Below, piece after piece: positions 8,826 through 19,518 of a stretch of DNA of 64,000 nt (position 1 is its first letter; each line of letters starts with the position of its first letter). Origin of the DNA: WHSW01 sp963705955 (GTDB lineage Bacteria; Actinomycetota; Thermoleophilia; Solirubrobacterales; 70-9); assembly GCA_963705955.1 (NCBI GenBank), contig CAVPLH010000006.1, positions 1,240,001 through 1,304,000 on the forward strand, given 5' to 3'. A program made the translations under genes and the position numbers. Under the pieces are notes generated by a model that had not been told where the DNA came from, did no database searches, and saw nothing but the letters and a program-made list of their open reading frames with translations.

Positions 8826-9694
8826 CCGGGCACCCCCGGACGGTCGGGCCCGCCGGTCAGCACCTGGACGTACTCGAGGTCGCGCAGGTTCGCGTACGGC
8901 GTCACGTGGATTCTCTGAAAGGCCTCCTGGACGCCGGCGTCGGCGGAGGTCACGCGGCCGATCGGGATTCCCGGCGGGTAGGCCGAGGAGACCTTGCCGT
9001 TCGACCAGCCGGCGGTCGCGAGCGACTGGTTCTCCTGCACCGGCTCGCTCTTGTCGATGAAGTCGAGCAGCAGGTCCTCGGGATCGCCGACCTCGGGCTC
9101 GACGACGCCCTGGGGGCCGTTCGGCAGCACCTGCGCCGAGACGGCGTTGTTGTGGTCGGTGATCAGCTCGACCTGGGCCGTGCCGGCGGTCAGGTCGGTG
9201 ACCCGGCCGACCAGCCCGTCGCCGTTGACGACCGCGTCGTTGCGCTTGATCCCGGAGCTCGACCCGTGGTCGACCGTGATGTCGGAGAACCAGACGGTGG
9301 GCGAGCGGCCGATCACCCTGCTCGTGACCGGCGTGTACTGGCCGAGGGCGGCGGTGCGATCGATGTCGAGCAGCTTCTGGAACTGCTCGTTGTCGCCCGC
9401 CGCCCCCTGCAGCTCGGTGACCTGCTGGCGCAGGTCGGCGACCTGGTTGCGCAGCTCGTCGTTCTGGCCGCGGGCGTCGAAGGTCTCGTCGAACCAGTTG
9501 ATCATGTCTCGCACCGGCTTCAGGGCCCGCCCGGCGACCTCGCCGACCGGCGCGAACACGGTCGCGATCCCGCGCTGGATCGTGTGCAGCGGCCCGCTCT
9601 GCGCCTCCGAGAACTGGCTCGAGAGGAGGATCAGCGAGAGCACGATCAGCGCCACGAGGACCGCGCGGCGCCGTCTGACCTGCTTGCGGTACAC
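8822..9694 (-). CDS. mreC: Rod shape-determining protein MreC
   Basis: A 290-residue periplasmic scaffold that links MreB/RodA to the wall. It has one N-terminal span (AVLVALIVLSLILLSSQF), a coiled coil around residues 75-110 (NDELRNQVADLRQQVTELQ), and the beta-barrel domain with IGRSPTVWFSDITVDHG and GLVGRV. The start is GTG at 9694 (VYRKQVRRRR). It lies 13 bases after mreB. Confidence 0.94.
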   Translation of the reverse strand: MYRKQVRRRRAVLVALIVLSLILLSSQFSEAQSGPLHTIQRGIATVFAPVGEVAGRALKPVRDMINWFDETFDARGQNDELRNQVADLRQQVTELQGAAGDNEQFQKLLDIDRTAALGQYTPVTSRVIGRSPTVWFSDITVDHGSSSGIKRNDAVVNGDGLVGRVTDLTAGTAQVELITDHNNAVSAQVLPNGPQGVVEPEVGDPEDLLLDFIDKSEPVQENQSLATAGWSNGKVSSAYPPGIPIGRVTSADAGVQEAFQRIHVTPYANLRDLEYVQVLTGGPDRPGVPG

Positions 9695-9707
9695 GCGCGG
9701 TCCCGGA

Positions 9708-10766
9708 TCAGACCGCCGCGCCGACCCGGCGGCGCCGGTGCGTGTTGCGGTTCATCCGGTGGATCGCCTCGAACTCCTCGAGCGAGCGCCCGGAGCCGAC
9801 CGCGACGCAGGTCAGAGGCGACTCGGTGAGCTGGCACGGCATCTCGCACTCGTCGCGCATCCGCTGGGCCATGCCGTGCAGCAGCGCCCCCCCGCCCGCG
9901 AGCGTGATGCCGCGGTCCATGATGTCTCCGGCGAGCTCCGGCGGGGTGCGGTCGAGCGTGTCCTTGACGGCGGCGACGATCTGGCTCACCGGCTCCTCGA
10001 GCGCGACCCTGATCTCGGTCGAGGTGAGCTCGATCGTCTTCGGCAGCCCGGTGACCAGATCGCGGCCGCGGATCTCGGTAGTGACCTCCTCCGGCAGCGG
10101 GGCGGCCGAGCCGATCTCGAGCTTCACGTCCTCGGCCGTCTGCTGGCCGATCAGCAGCTTGTGCTGGTGCTTGCAGTGGCTGACGACGCCGTCGTCCATC
10201 TCGTCGCCGCCGACCCGGATCGACTCGGAGACGACGATCCCGCCGAGCGAGATCACCGCCACCTCGCTGGTCCCTCCGCCGACATCGAGGATCATGCTCC
10301 CGGTCGGCTCGGCGACCGGGAGCCCGGCGCCGATCGCAGCCGCCATCGGCTCCTCGATCAGGTACGCCTGCCGGGCTCCCGCCGACAGGCACGCTTCCTC
10401 GACCGCGCGCTTCTCGACCCCGGTGACGCCGGAGGGGACGCAGACGACGACCCGTGGATGTGCGAAGCGGTTCTGGTGCACCCGCTGGATGAAGTGGCGC
10501 AGCATCTCCTCGGTGATGTCGAAGTCGGCGATCACGCCGTCTTTGAGCGGCCTGATCGCCTGGATCGTCCCCGGGGTCCGGCCGAGCATCCGCTTCGCGT
10601 CGACGCCGACCGCGTGGACCTCACCGGTCGCCGAGTCGACCGCGACCACCGACGGCTCCGAGAGCACGATGCCGCGGCCTCGGACGTAGACGAGCGTGTT
10701 CGCGGTCCCGAGGTCGACCGCCATGTCGCGGCCCCCGAAGCCGGTCAGATTGCGAAAAAAGCCCAT
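9708..10766 (-). CDS. mreB: Rod shape-determining protein MreB, bacterial actin
   Basis: A 352-residue actin-fold ATPase that guides lateral wall synthesis. MAVDLGTANTLVYVRGRGI is the phosphate-1 loop, LDVGGGTSEVAVISLGG is phosphate-2 and ITLAGGGALLHG is the adenosine-binding loop. A short basic tail (RNTHRRRRVG) ends it. First gene of the mreBCD-mrdA-rodA-rng-rplU-rpmA run. MreB suggests a rod-shaped cell. Confidence 0.97.
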   Translation of the reverse strand: MGFFRNLTGFGGRDMAVDLGTANTLVYVRGRGIVLSEPSVVAVDSATGEVHAVGVDAKRMLGRTPGTIQAIRPLKDGVIADFDITEEMLRHFIQRVHQNRFAHPRVVVCVPSGVTGVEKRAVEEACLSAGARQAYLIEEPMAAAIGAGLPVAEPTGSMILDVGGGTSEVAVISLGGIVVSESIRVGGDEMDDGVVSHCKHQHKLLIGQQTAEDVKLEIGSAAPLPEEVTTEIRGRDLVTGLPKTIELTSTEIRVALEEPVSQIVAAVKDTLDRTPPELAGDIMDRGITLAGGGALLHGMAQRMRDECEMPCQLTESPLTCVAVGSGRSLEEFEAIHRMNRNTHRRRRVGAAV

Positions 10767-10811
10767 AGCTAAATAGGCCAGGGCGGCGGGAGCGGGCCGA
10801 GGCCTGGCGCC

Positions 10812-10839
10812 AGTGTAGCGGCTGAAATGCAGGCCTCAA
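10812..10839 (-). promoter_or_regulatory. Candidate promoter of the mreB operon
   Basis: Reading the minus strand, TTGAGG (10839-10834) and TACACT (10817-10812) are separated by 16 bases and lie about 45 bases upstream of the mreB ATG. The match to housekeeping consensus is moderate. It lies in the 105-base gap between maf and mreB. Confidence 0.4.
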
Positions 10840-10871
10840 GCCAGGATCGAGGGCAGCGAGAAACCCTAACG

Positions 10872-11501
10872 CTAAATGTTCGCCTCAGGGTTTTTCGGCG
10901 AATCGATCAGGTTTGGCGCCAGTTGCAGCAACAACGCCACCGGAAGCCCGACGACGTTCGAGAAATCGCCTTGCAAGGCGTCGACCAGGATCGAGCCGAG
11001 ACCCTGGATCGCGTAGCCGCCGGCGCGGTCCCGCCATTCCCCGGAGGCGACGTAGAGTTCGATCACGGGCTCGTCGAGGTCGCGGAAGGTGACCGCGGTG
11101 CGGGCGATCCCCGACTTCTCGACCGGGACCTCGGTACCCGCTCCGGTTCCGAGCAGGACGAGCCCGCTGAGCACCTCGTGGGTCGTCCCGGAGAGCGCCT
11201 CGAGACGCGCGCGCGCCGCAGCCGCGTCCGCCGGCTTCCCGAGCAGGCGGCCGTCGAGGACGACATCGGTGTCGACCCCCAGCACGATCCCCTCGCCGCG
11301 GGCCAGCTCGAGGCCGGCGCGCGCCTTGCGCCGCGCGTTCTCGAGCACCGCGACCTCCGGGTCGCCCTCGGTCAGCTCGTCGACGTCGGGGGCCACCGAC
11401 TCGAAGGCGATTCCGAGGTCGGCGAGGATCTCGCGCCGGCGCGGCGAGCGCGACGCGAGGATGAGCCGTTGCGGCTCAGTCGAACCAGATCCCGATCTCA
11501 C
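10872..11501 (-). CDS. maf: Maf-like nucleoside triphosphate pyrophosphatase
   Basis: A 209-residue house-cleaning pyrophosphatase acting on non-canonical or pyrimidine nucleoside triphosphates. Family motifs: LILASRSPRRREIL at the N-terminus, GVDTDVVLDG, LSGTTHEVLSGL and GYAIQGLGS. The only start giving the full N-terminus is GTG at 11501, inside the end of ndk (26-base overlap), so the two are probably co-translated. Confidence 0.92.
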   Translation of the reverse strand: MRSGSGSTEPQRLILASRSPRRREILADLGIAFESVAPDVDELTEGDPEVAVLENARRKARAGLELARGEGIVLGVDTDVVLDGRLLGKPADAAAARARLEALSGTTHEVLSGLVLLGTGAGTEVPVEKSGIARTAVTFRDLDEPVIELYVASGEWRDRAGGYAIQGLGSILVDALQGDFSNVVGLPVALLLQLAPNLIDSPKNPEANI

Positions 11502-11880
11502 GCTCGGCGGACTGATCGGAGTCCGAGCCGTGGACCAGGTTGAATGTCACCTCGAGGCCGAAGTCGCCGCGGATCGAACCGGGCGCTGCCTCGATCGGAT
11601 CGGTCGCGCCGATCACCTGTCGCGCGGCCGCGACCGCCTCGGGGCCCTCGAGGATCGCGGCGACCAGCGCGCCGCCGGTGATGAACTCGACCAGCTCGCC
11701 GAAGAAGGGCTTCTCGACGTGCTCCTCGTAGTGGACGTTGGCGATCTCCACGGTCGCCTCGATCAGCCGCAGGTCGGCGATCCGCAGGCCCTTGCGCTCG
11801 AAGCGGGCGAGGATCTCGCCGGTCAACCCGCGCTCGAACGCGTCGGGCTTGATCAGGATCAGGGTGCGTGACTCGGCCAC
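11476..11880 (-). CDS. ndk: Nucleoside diphosphate kinase
   Basis: A 134-residue enzyme that balances NTP pools. It has RTLILIKPDAFERG, the nucleotide-binding loop region and the catalytic histidine in NLVHGSDS. Start is GTG at 11880. It precedes and overlaps maf, giving two nucleotide-metabolism genes in one unit. Confidence 0.96.
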   Translation of the reverse strand: MAESRTLILIKPDAFERGLTGEILARFERKGLRIADLRLIEATVEIANVHYEEHVEKPFFGELVEFITGGALVAAILEGPEAVAAARQVIGATDPIEAAPGSIRGDFGLEVTFNLVHGSDSDQSAEREIGIWFD

Positions 11881-11933
11881 GGGGGCGGCAGACTACTAGA
11901 GCACCGAGATCGCGATCCGGGTCTGGTGGCGAG

Positions 11934-12832
11934 CTACTCGCCGCTCTTTGGACGGCGAGTGGTCGTCGTCCGTCGCCCCGAGCTCCGGCTCGAGCGGCTG
12001 CTGCGCGTCGGCGTCGGCTCACCGTCGTCGCTCGGAGCGCGGCTCGTCGACTCGGCCTCGGCGCTGGAGCGGCTCGAGCGCGGGCTCGAATCGGCGTCTG
12101 GCGGTCGAGCGGTTCGAGCGCGGGCTCGAATCGGCCGTCTGGGGTCGAGCGGTTCGAGCGCGAGCTCGAATCGGCCTCGCGGCCTGTGCGGCTCGGCGCC
12201 GGGCGCGACTCGGTCTGCCGGCTCGAGCGACTCGGCTTCGGGCGGGATTCGGTCTCGGTGCTCGAGCGGCTCGAGCGCGAGCGAGAGGGGGCCGCCTTCG
12301 CGGAGCTGCGGGACTCCGCCGCGCTGCGGCTCGGCTCCTTGGGACTCGAACGGCGCTTCGGGCTCGGCCGGCGCTCCTCCGCCGCAGCTCGGCGGGTCGG
12401 GGTCTCGCAGTACGGGCACACCGACCATCGCGGGTCGATCGGCTTGCCGCAGGACTCGCACGGATCCTTGATCCGGGCCCGGCAGTTGGGGCAGCGCAGG
12501 TAGGTGCGCTCGACCGGGTGCTCGCAGTTCGGGCACGACGCCTCCTCGAGCTGCCGCACGCGCAGCTCGGAGGCGCGGATCTCGAGCTCGCGCTCGCGCT
12601 TGTCGGCGAGGAACTCGGGCGGCCGTAGGATCGTGTAGACGATCGTCCCCAGAAACGGGAACAGTGACGCCGCCGTCGCGCAGGCGACCAGGACCGGGTC
12701 CTGGATCCGCCGGCGGGCGTCGAAGAAGGTCCAGGCGACCAGCGCGAGCCAGAGGACGACCAGGAAGAGGATCAGTAGGTTGACGACCAGATTCAGGGCG
12801 TCGTTCGTGATTCCGAAGAGCGCGAGGGGCAT
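11934..12832 (-). CDS. Membrane protein with double zinc ribbon and Ser/Arg-rich tail (frame unclear)
   Basis: Function unknown. Two hydrophobic segments come first (LNLVVNLLILFLVVLWLALV and ASLFPFLGTIVYTIL). Next is a cysteine array of the double-zinc-ribbon kind (CPNCEHP, CPNCRARIKDPCESCGKP, CPYCETP). A long tail rich in Ser, Arg, Glu and Pro follows. A 40-base tandem repeat in the tail rotates the reading frame, so the original frame runs on into ndk, whereas the Ser/Arg pattern resumes in another frame that stops at 11934. Two one-base indels would reconcile them. The start is uncertain: ATG at 12832 or a TTG at 12892. Confidence 0.6.
12054..12173 (-). repeat. Three ~40-bp tandem repeats in a Ser/Arg-rich coding tail
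   Basis: The GATTCGAGC...CGCTCGAACCGCTCGACC unit occurs three times on the minus strand with periods of 40, 40 and 39 bases. Since 40 is not divisible by three, successive copies fall into successive frames. In its natural frame each unit codes a DSSPRSNRST-like segment. Confidence 0.75.
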
Positions 12833-12860
12833 CAGGAGGAAGGCAGTGTAGACGGGGGCC

Positions 12861-12947
12861 TCAGAGGAAAAGCCGCCCGAAGAGGTACCCAAGCCCGAAA
12901 AAGACGAGGATGACGACCGCGACGACAGCCGCTACGAGGCCCATCAT
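12861..12947 (-). CDS. Possible 28-residue single-span membrane peptide
   Basis: A short frame with two adjacent ATG codons, almost entirely one hydrophobic helix (MGLVAAVVAVVILVFFGLGY then LFGRLFL). It is too short for most gene callers. It lies just upstream of the zinc-ribbon membrane protein on the same strand, 28 bases before that gene's ATG. No function can be assigned, and it could be chance. Confidence 0.35.
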   Translation of the reverse strand: MMGLVAAVVAVVILVFFGLGYLFGRLFL

Positions 12948-12979
12948 GTGGAGAAGCTCTGAGCGTGCGTCCCTGTCCA

Positions 12980-13714
12980 ATGGAAACAGAAGGTAGTCGT
13001 AAAGTCGGCGGATTGCGCCTCTGGGCGCTGTTCTGGGCGTCCGGCACCATCCTCGCCGCCGTCGCCGCGACGTCCGCGAGCGCCTGGGTCGTGCCCGGCT
13101 CGCCGGCCGAGGCGACGCTCGCGGGGGCTCCGAGACGCGACGCGAAGCCGGCGATCAAGGAGGACCACGTCTCATACGGCGCCCAGCGCCGGCGCCAGAT
13201 GGCGGCCTACTCGAAGCGCCACTACGGCTCCCGCGAGTGGCGTCTGCGCAACCCGGAGGTGATCGTCCTTCACTTCACCGCGACCGACAGCTACGACTCG
13301 GTCTGGAGCACGTTCGACTCCAACGCGCCGAACCTCGGCGAGCAGCCCGGCGTCTGCTCGCACTACGTGATCAAGCAGAGCGGCACGATCGCCGAGCTCG
13401 TCCCGCCGGCGATCCGCTGCCGGCACACGATCGGCCTCAACCAGACGGCGGTCGGGATCGAGATGGTCCAGGCGACCGGTCGCGGCTCGCACTGGGCCGA
13501 CCAGCAGATCCTCGGGCGCCACCCGCAGATCCGCTCCGCGCTGCGGCTCGTGCGGTGGCTGCAGGGCCGCTACGGAATCGCGACCGGTGAGGTGATCGGC
13601 CACGCGATGGCCAACGAAGACCCCCACTTCAAGGACCTCGAGGGGTGGACCAACGACCACACCGACTGGCTGAAGCGCGACGTCGCCGAGTTCCGCCGGC
13701 GGCTGAAGCACTGA
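12980..13714 (+). CDS. Secreted N-acetylmuramoyl-L-alanine amidase (amidase_2 fold)
   Basis: About 244 residues. The signal-peptide-like N-terminus LWALFWASGTILAAVAATSA ends near residue 35. The catalytic domain has VIVLHFTAT (first zinc histidine), a GVCSHYVIKQSGTIAELVP core, GIEMVQATG and VIGHAMANEDPHF, resembling AmpD/PGRP-type amidases that cut the glycan-peptide bond. The ATG at 12980 is chosen over an in-frame GTG at 12965. It is divergent from the zinc-ribbon gene and convergent with folC. Confidence 0.82.
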   Translation: METEGSRKVGGLRLWALFWASGTILAAVAATSASAWVVPGSPAEATLAGAPRRDAKPAIKEDHVSYGAQRRRQMAAYSKRHYGSREWRLRNPEVIVLHFTATDSYDSVWSTFDSNAPNLGEQPGVCSHYVIKQSGTIAELVPPAIRCRHTIGLNQTAVGIEMVQATGRGSHWADQQILGRHPQIRSALRLVRWLQGRYGIATGEVIGHAMANEDPHFKDLEGWTNDHTDWLKRDVAEFRRRLKH

Positions 13715-13731
13715 ACGGCCCGGGCGGATCG

Positions 13732-14976
13732 TCAGCCGGCGTAACGGAGCAGATAGTGCGAGCCGGTGACGAGCAGGATCCCGCCCTGGCGGCGGGCGAT
13801 CGCGCGGGCGCGGCTGATCGCCGCCGCGGGATCGGGCTCCTCCTCCACCCAGCCGATCCCCGCCTCGCGGGCGGTCGCGGCGAGGTCGCTCGCCGGGCGC
13901 GCCTGCGCCCCGGGCCTCCCCGCGCTCGCCAGCCGCTGCGCCGGGACCTCCGTCGCGACGACGCCCGCGATCAGCGGGGCGAGCGCCCCGACGATCCCAC
14001 CGGAGTCCTTGTCGGCGAGCACGGCGAGCGCCGCGACCACCGGGCGCCCGCCGGCGATCGCCGGCAGCGCCTCGGCGAGCGCCGAGGCTCCGGCCGGGTT
14101 GTGCGCCGCATCGAGGAGCACCGGCGGGTCGGTCTCGAGCAACTCCATCCGGCCGGGCAGGCCGAGCCCTGCGGCGACGCCGAGCGCGCGCTCGGGATCG
14201 AGCCCGCCGAGCAGCGCCTCGGCCGCGGCGAGCGCGACGGCGAAGTCGCGCCGCAGGTACGGCACCGGGGTCGGCAGCTCGACCGCGGGTGCGAGGTCGC
14301 GGACCGTGATCAGCCCGGCGTGTCGCTCGGCGACGGTCCGACGCGCGACCTCCTCGACCTCGGCCGACACCGGCCCGAGCACGAGCTTGCTGTGGTCGCG
14401 CAGGACGGCGAGCTTCTCGGCCGCGATCTCGACCTCTGTCTCACCGAGCCACTCGGTGTGCTCGAGCCCGATCGAGGTCAGCGCCGTGACCCGTGACGGC
14501 AGCACGTTGGTCGCGTCGAGCCGGCCGCCGAGACCCGCCTCGATCACCGCCACCTCGACCCCGGCCGCGGCGAGGGCGACGAACGCGGTCGCGGTATCGG
14601 CCTCGAACTGGGTCACCGACTCGCCCTCGTCGAGGCTGCGGTTGACCGTCTCGACGGCCTGGGAGACGCGCTCGACCGCCGACCCGAAGGCGCCCGGCGC
14701 GATCTCCGCACCGCGAATCCGGATCCGCTCCTGCCAGCGCTCGTCATGAGGCGAGAGGTAGGCGCCGGCCGCGGTCCCGTGTGCCTCGAGCAGCGCCGCG
14801 GTCATCTCGGTGACCGCGGACTTGCCGTTCGTGCCGACGACATGGATCGACGCGAATCGGTGCTGCGGCATCCCGAGCACGGATACGAGCCGGCGGATTC
14901 GCTCGAGCCCGAAGCGGATCCCGAGCGGCTCGAGCGAGGCGAGGTAGGCCTCGGCCTGTTCAGCCGACCAGGCCAG
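13732..14976 (-). CDS. folC: Folylpolyglutamate synthase / dihydrofolate synthase family
   Basis: About 414 residues of Mur-ligase type that add glutamate to folate. Family features: LASLEPLGIRFGLERI at the N-terminus, P-loop HVVGTNGKSA (usually GTNGKGS), FEADTATAFVAL, EAGLGGRLDATNV, TSIGLEHTEWLG and LLDAAHNPAGA. No ATG, GTG or TTG lies in frame near the expected start. A CTG at 14976 (LAWSAEQ), 5 bases after the valS stop, is the best candidate; a local error is also possible. The open frame continues upstream only as shadow of valS. Confidence 0.88.
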   Translation of the reverse strand: MAWSAEQAEAYLASLEPLGIRFGLERIRRLVSVLGMPQHRFASIHVVGTNGKSAVTEMTAALLEAHGTAAGAYLSPHDERWQERIRIRGAEIAPGAFGSAVERVSQAVETVNRSLDEGESVTQFEADTATAFVALAAAGVEVAVIEAGLGGRLDATNVLPSRVTALTSIGLEHTEWLGETEVEIAAEKLAVLRDHSKLVLGPVSAEVEEVARRTVAERHAGLITVRDLAPAVELPTPVPYLRRDFAVALAAAEALLGGLDPERALGVAAGLGLPGRMELLETDPPVLLDAAHNPAGASALAEALPAIAGGRPVVAALAVLADKDSGGIVGALAPLIAGVVATEVPAQRLASAGRPGAQARPASDLAATAREAGIGWVEEEPDPAAAISRARAIARRQGGILLVTGSHYLLRYAG

Positions 14977-14981
14977 CGGAG

Positions 14982-17561
14982 CTAACCCAGCTCTTCCAGC
15001 TCGGCGCGGTAGCCGTCGAGCTTGCGCCGCTCGTCCTCGACCACCTCTGGCGGCGCCTTGTCGACGAAGCCCTGGTTGGCGAGCTTGCGCTCGAGGCGCT
15101 CGATCTCGCCCCGCAGCCGCTCGCGTTCGGCCTCGATCCGCCTCCGGGCCTCGCCCGAGTCGATCTCCTCGGAGGCGAGGAGCTCGATCCCGCGGATCGA
15201 CGCCAGCGCCTCGCCGTCGGAGTCCTCGAACCGCAGCCGGGCGAGCCTGGCGACGAGCTCGTGCGGCTGATCGCCCTCGACCCGCGCCGGCAGCACGCTG
15301 CCCGCCGGCACCCCGACGAGGTCGCGCCAGCGCCGCACGGTGCGGACGAGGTCGATCGCGGCGCCGATCTCGCGCTCCGCGCGCCGGGTCGAGGAGGTCG
15401 TCGTCGGCGACAGGGAACGGCGAGACGAGCAGGAGCTGCTCGCGGTCGGGCAGATAGCCCCATACCTCCTCGGTCACGAACGGCATCAGCGGATGGGCGA
15501 CCGCGAGCACCCGCTCGAGGACCCCGAGCAGGTTGGCGGCCGCGTCCTCGTCGCCGCCGTAGAGCCGCGGCTTGACGATCTCCAGATACCAGTCGCAGAG
15601 CTCCGACCAGAAGAACGCGTAGAAGTCGAGCGCCGCGTGAGCGAAGTCGTAGGAGTCGATGCTCCCGCTCACCGAGGCGACGGTTCGCTCGAGGCGCGAG
15701 AGGATCCAACGGTCCTCGACCCGCACGGCGCGGCGCTCGGGCCGCGCGTCGCCGGCGTTCAGGAGCACGAGGCGCGAGGCGTTCCAGATCTTGTTCGCGA
15801 GGTCGCGGCCCTGCTGGACCTTGGCCGGCTGAGTAGCGGACGTCCTGGCTCGACGCCATCGCCAGCAGGCCGAAGCGAAGCGCGTCGGCGCCGTGGACGT
15901 CGATCTCGTCGAGGGGGTCGATCCCCGTGCCGAGCGACTTCGACATCCGGCGGCCGTCCGGGGCCTGGATTATCGGGGTGATGAAGACGTCCTCGAACGG
16001 GATCGTGCCGGCGAACTCGATCCCCATCATCACCATCCGCGCGACCCAGAGGAAGATGATGTCGCGACCCGTGACCAGCGCGTCGGTCGGATAGAAGGCG
16101 CGTAGACGCGGCGCGTCCGGATCCGGCCAGCCGAGGGTCGCGAACGGCCACAGCGCGGAGCTGAACCAGGTGTCGAGGACGTCGTCGGACTGGCGCAGCG
16201 AGTCGGGATCGATTCCCCGCTCGATCGCCGCCTCGCGTGCGAGCTGCCTCGGACTCGGCGACGATCTCCTCGCCCTGCGGCGAGTAGAAGACCGGCAGCC
16301 TGTGGCCCCACCAGAGCTGGCGCGAGATGCACCAGGGTCGGATGTTTCGCATCCACTCGAGGTAGACGCGCTTGTGCTGGGGAGGCGTGATCCGGACCTC
16401 GTCACGCTCGACGACGTCGATCGCGGGCGCGGCCAGCCCGTCCATCGAGCAGAACCACTGCAGCGAGATCAGCGGCTCGATCCGCTCGCCGGATCGATGC
16501 GAGAACGGCACCGAGTGCGGGAAGTCCGCCTCGGCCCGCAACAACCCCTGCTCGCGCAACGCGGCGACCACGGCCGCCTGCGCCTCGGCGGTCGTCAGGC
16601 CCGCGAACCGCTCCCCCGCGGCCTCGTTGATGCGCCCGTCCTCGCCGATCACGACGATCTCCTCGAGGCCCTGGGCGCGGCCGATCTCGAAGTCGTTCGG
16701 GTCGTGGCCGGGAGTGATCTTCAGCGCCCCGGTGCCGAACTCGGGATCGACGTGCTCGTCGGCGATGATCGGCAACCGCCGTCCGACCAGCGGCAGCGTG
16801 CAGTGCCCGCCGACCAGGTGCCGATAGCGCTCGTCGTCGGGGTGGACCGCAACCGCCGTGTCGGCGAGCATCGTCTCGGGCCGCACCGTCGCCACCGTGA
16901 GCACCTCGTCCGACCCCTCGATCGGGTAGTCGATCGAGTACAGCGTGTCGATCACCTCGCGGCTCTCGACCTCGAGGTCGGAGATCGCGGAGCGCAGCCC
17001 GGGATCCCAGTTGACTATGTACGTGTCGCGGTAGATCAGCCCCTTCTCGTGCAGGGCGACGAAGACCCGGTAGACGGCGCGCACGTAGCCCTCGTCGAGC
17101 GTGAACCGCTCACGCTCGTAGTCGCACGACGCGCCGAGCCGCTTCAGCTGCTCGATGATCCGCTGCCCGTATTCCTCGCGCCACCGCCAGACCCGCTCGA
17201 CGAACTCCTCACGGCCGAGATCGTGGCGTGAGACCCCCTGCTCGGCGAGCTGCTTCTCGACCACCGCCTGCGTCCCGATCCCGGCGTGGTCGGTGCCGAG
17301 CACCCAGAGCGTGTTCCGACCGCGCATCCGGTTGACGCGGATCAGGGCGTCCTGGATCGAGCCGTTGAGCGCGTGACCCATGTGCAGCGACCCGGTCACG
17401 TTCGGCGGCGGGATCGCGATCGAGTAGTTCTCCTCGGGCGAGCCCTCGGCCGGCGGGTCGAACGCGCCGCTCGCGTACCAGGCGTCGAAGATCCTCCCCT
17501 CGACCTCGTGCGGATCCCAGCGGGTCGTCGCCTCGAGATTGCTGCGGCGCTCGTCGTCCAT
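14982..17561 (-). CDS. valS: Valyl-tRNA synthetase (three apparent frameshifts)
   Basis: Class Ia synthetase that charges tRNA-Val. The HIGH-type motif is in PPPNVTGSLHMGHALN, the editing domain follows, ARMVMMGIEFAGTIPFEDV lies upstream of the KMSKS-type GRRMSKSLGTG, then come the anticodon-binding domain and the C-terminal coiled coil (ERLRGEIERLERKLANQGFV). The total of 860 codons is normal, but the frame changes near 16248, 15831 and 15380, and each time homology resumes immediately. In a single-copy essential gene this is best explained by indel errors. Start ATG 17561 (MDDERRSN). Confidence 0.93.
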
Positions 17562-17735
17562 CGGAGCGGCGATCTTAGGGTTCGAGGCCGGAGAGCTCGC
17601 GCAGCAGGCGCCGCCGCACCTCCCGCTGCTCGTCGCCGAGCCCGGCGAGCGCGTCGTCGGCGACCGTCCGAGCCCGCTCCAGGGTCCTCCGGCCGGCGCA
17701 GCGGGCGGAGCGTCGACGCTCGCCCTGCCGGCCCG

Positions 17736-19025
<1,290 letters not shown>

Positions 19026-19118
19026 TTGCGATCTCTCCCTTTCGGCGAACTGGATCCGGACCGCCGCTCTCAGATTACGACACGGCGGGCACCGGCTCGA
19101 CCCGTAGGTGATACGCGG

Positions 19119-19502
19119 CTACGGGCGGCGTCCCTTCCCGCGGCGACGCGATTGCAGCCGCGGAATCACCGGGAATCGGCTCTCCGGGAGCTCCGGCGCG
19201 GCGAGCGCCGGCGACTCGGCGGCGAGCGCCTCGCGGAGCTGCGCCCAGAAGTCCCGATCGTCGAGCCTCCGAGCAGCGCCCGTACCGCTGCCGGCGGCGG
19301 ACTCGACGAAGCCGGCCAGCCAACGCTCGAGCGGCGGCTCGCCGCTGTAGCCCGCGAGCACGCGGTAGGCCGCGACGTAGCCCGCGAGCAGCTCCCGGTC
19401 GCCCGCCGCGAGGGCTCGCAGGGAATCGTGATACCTGGCGAGGAGGTCGATGAACGCCCCCGGGTCGCCGGCCGCCGCGCGCTGCAAAAGCGGGTCGGTC
19501 AT
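19119..19502 (-). CDS. Sigma-70 region-2-like protein lacking region 4
   Basis: A 127-residue protein of unknown function. LLQRAAAGDPGAFIDLLARY resembles the start of ECF region 2, and AAYRVLAGYSGEPPLERWL resembles the RAYxxLxxFxGExxLxTWL part of region 2. No region 4 helix-turn-helix follows; the tail is basic (RLQSRRRGKGRRP). It lies 16 bases after clpP, between clpP and clpX. It may be a degenerate sigma-like regulator or adaptor of Clp; this is inference. Confidence 0.6.
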   Translation of the reverse strand: MTDPLLQRAAAGDPGAFIDLLARYHDSLRALAAGDRELLAGYVAAYRVLAGYSGEPPLERWLAGFVESAAGSGTGAARRLDDRDFWAQLREALAAESPALAAPELPESRFPVIPRLQSRRRGKGRRP

Positions 19503-19518
19503 CCGCGACCGGATCGAG

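Noticed and set aside
17575..17735. Short open stretch between clpX and valS ending in an amphipathic helix-like sequence
   Set aside because: About 50 codons with no ATG/GTG start at a sensible place and no ribosome site; not enough to call a gene.
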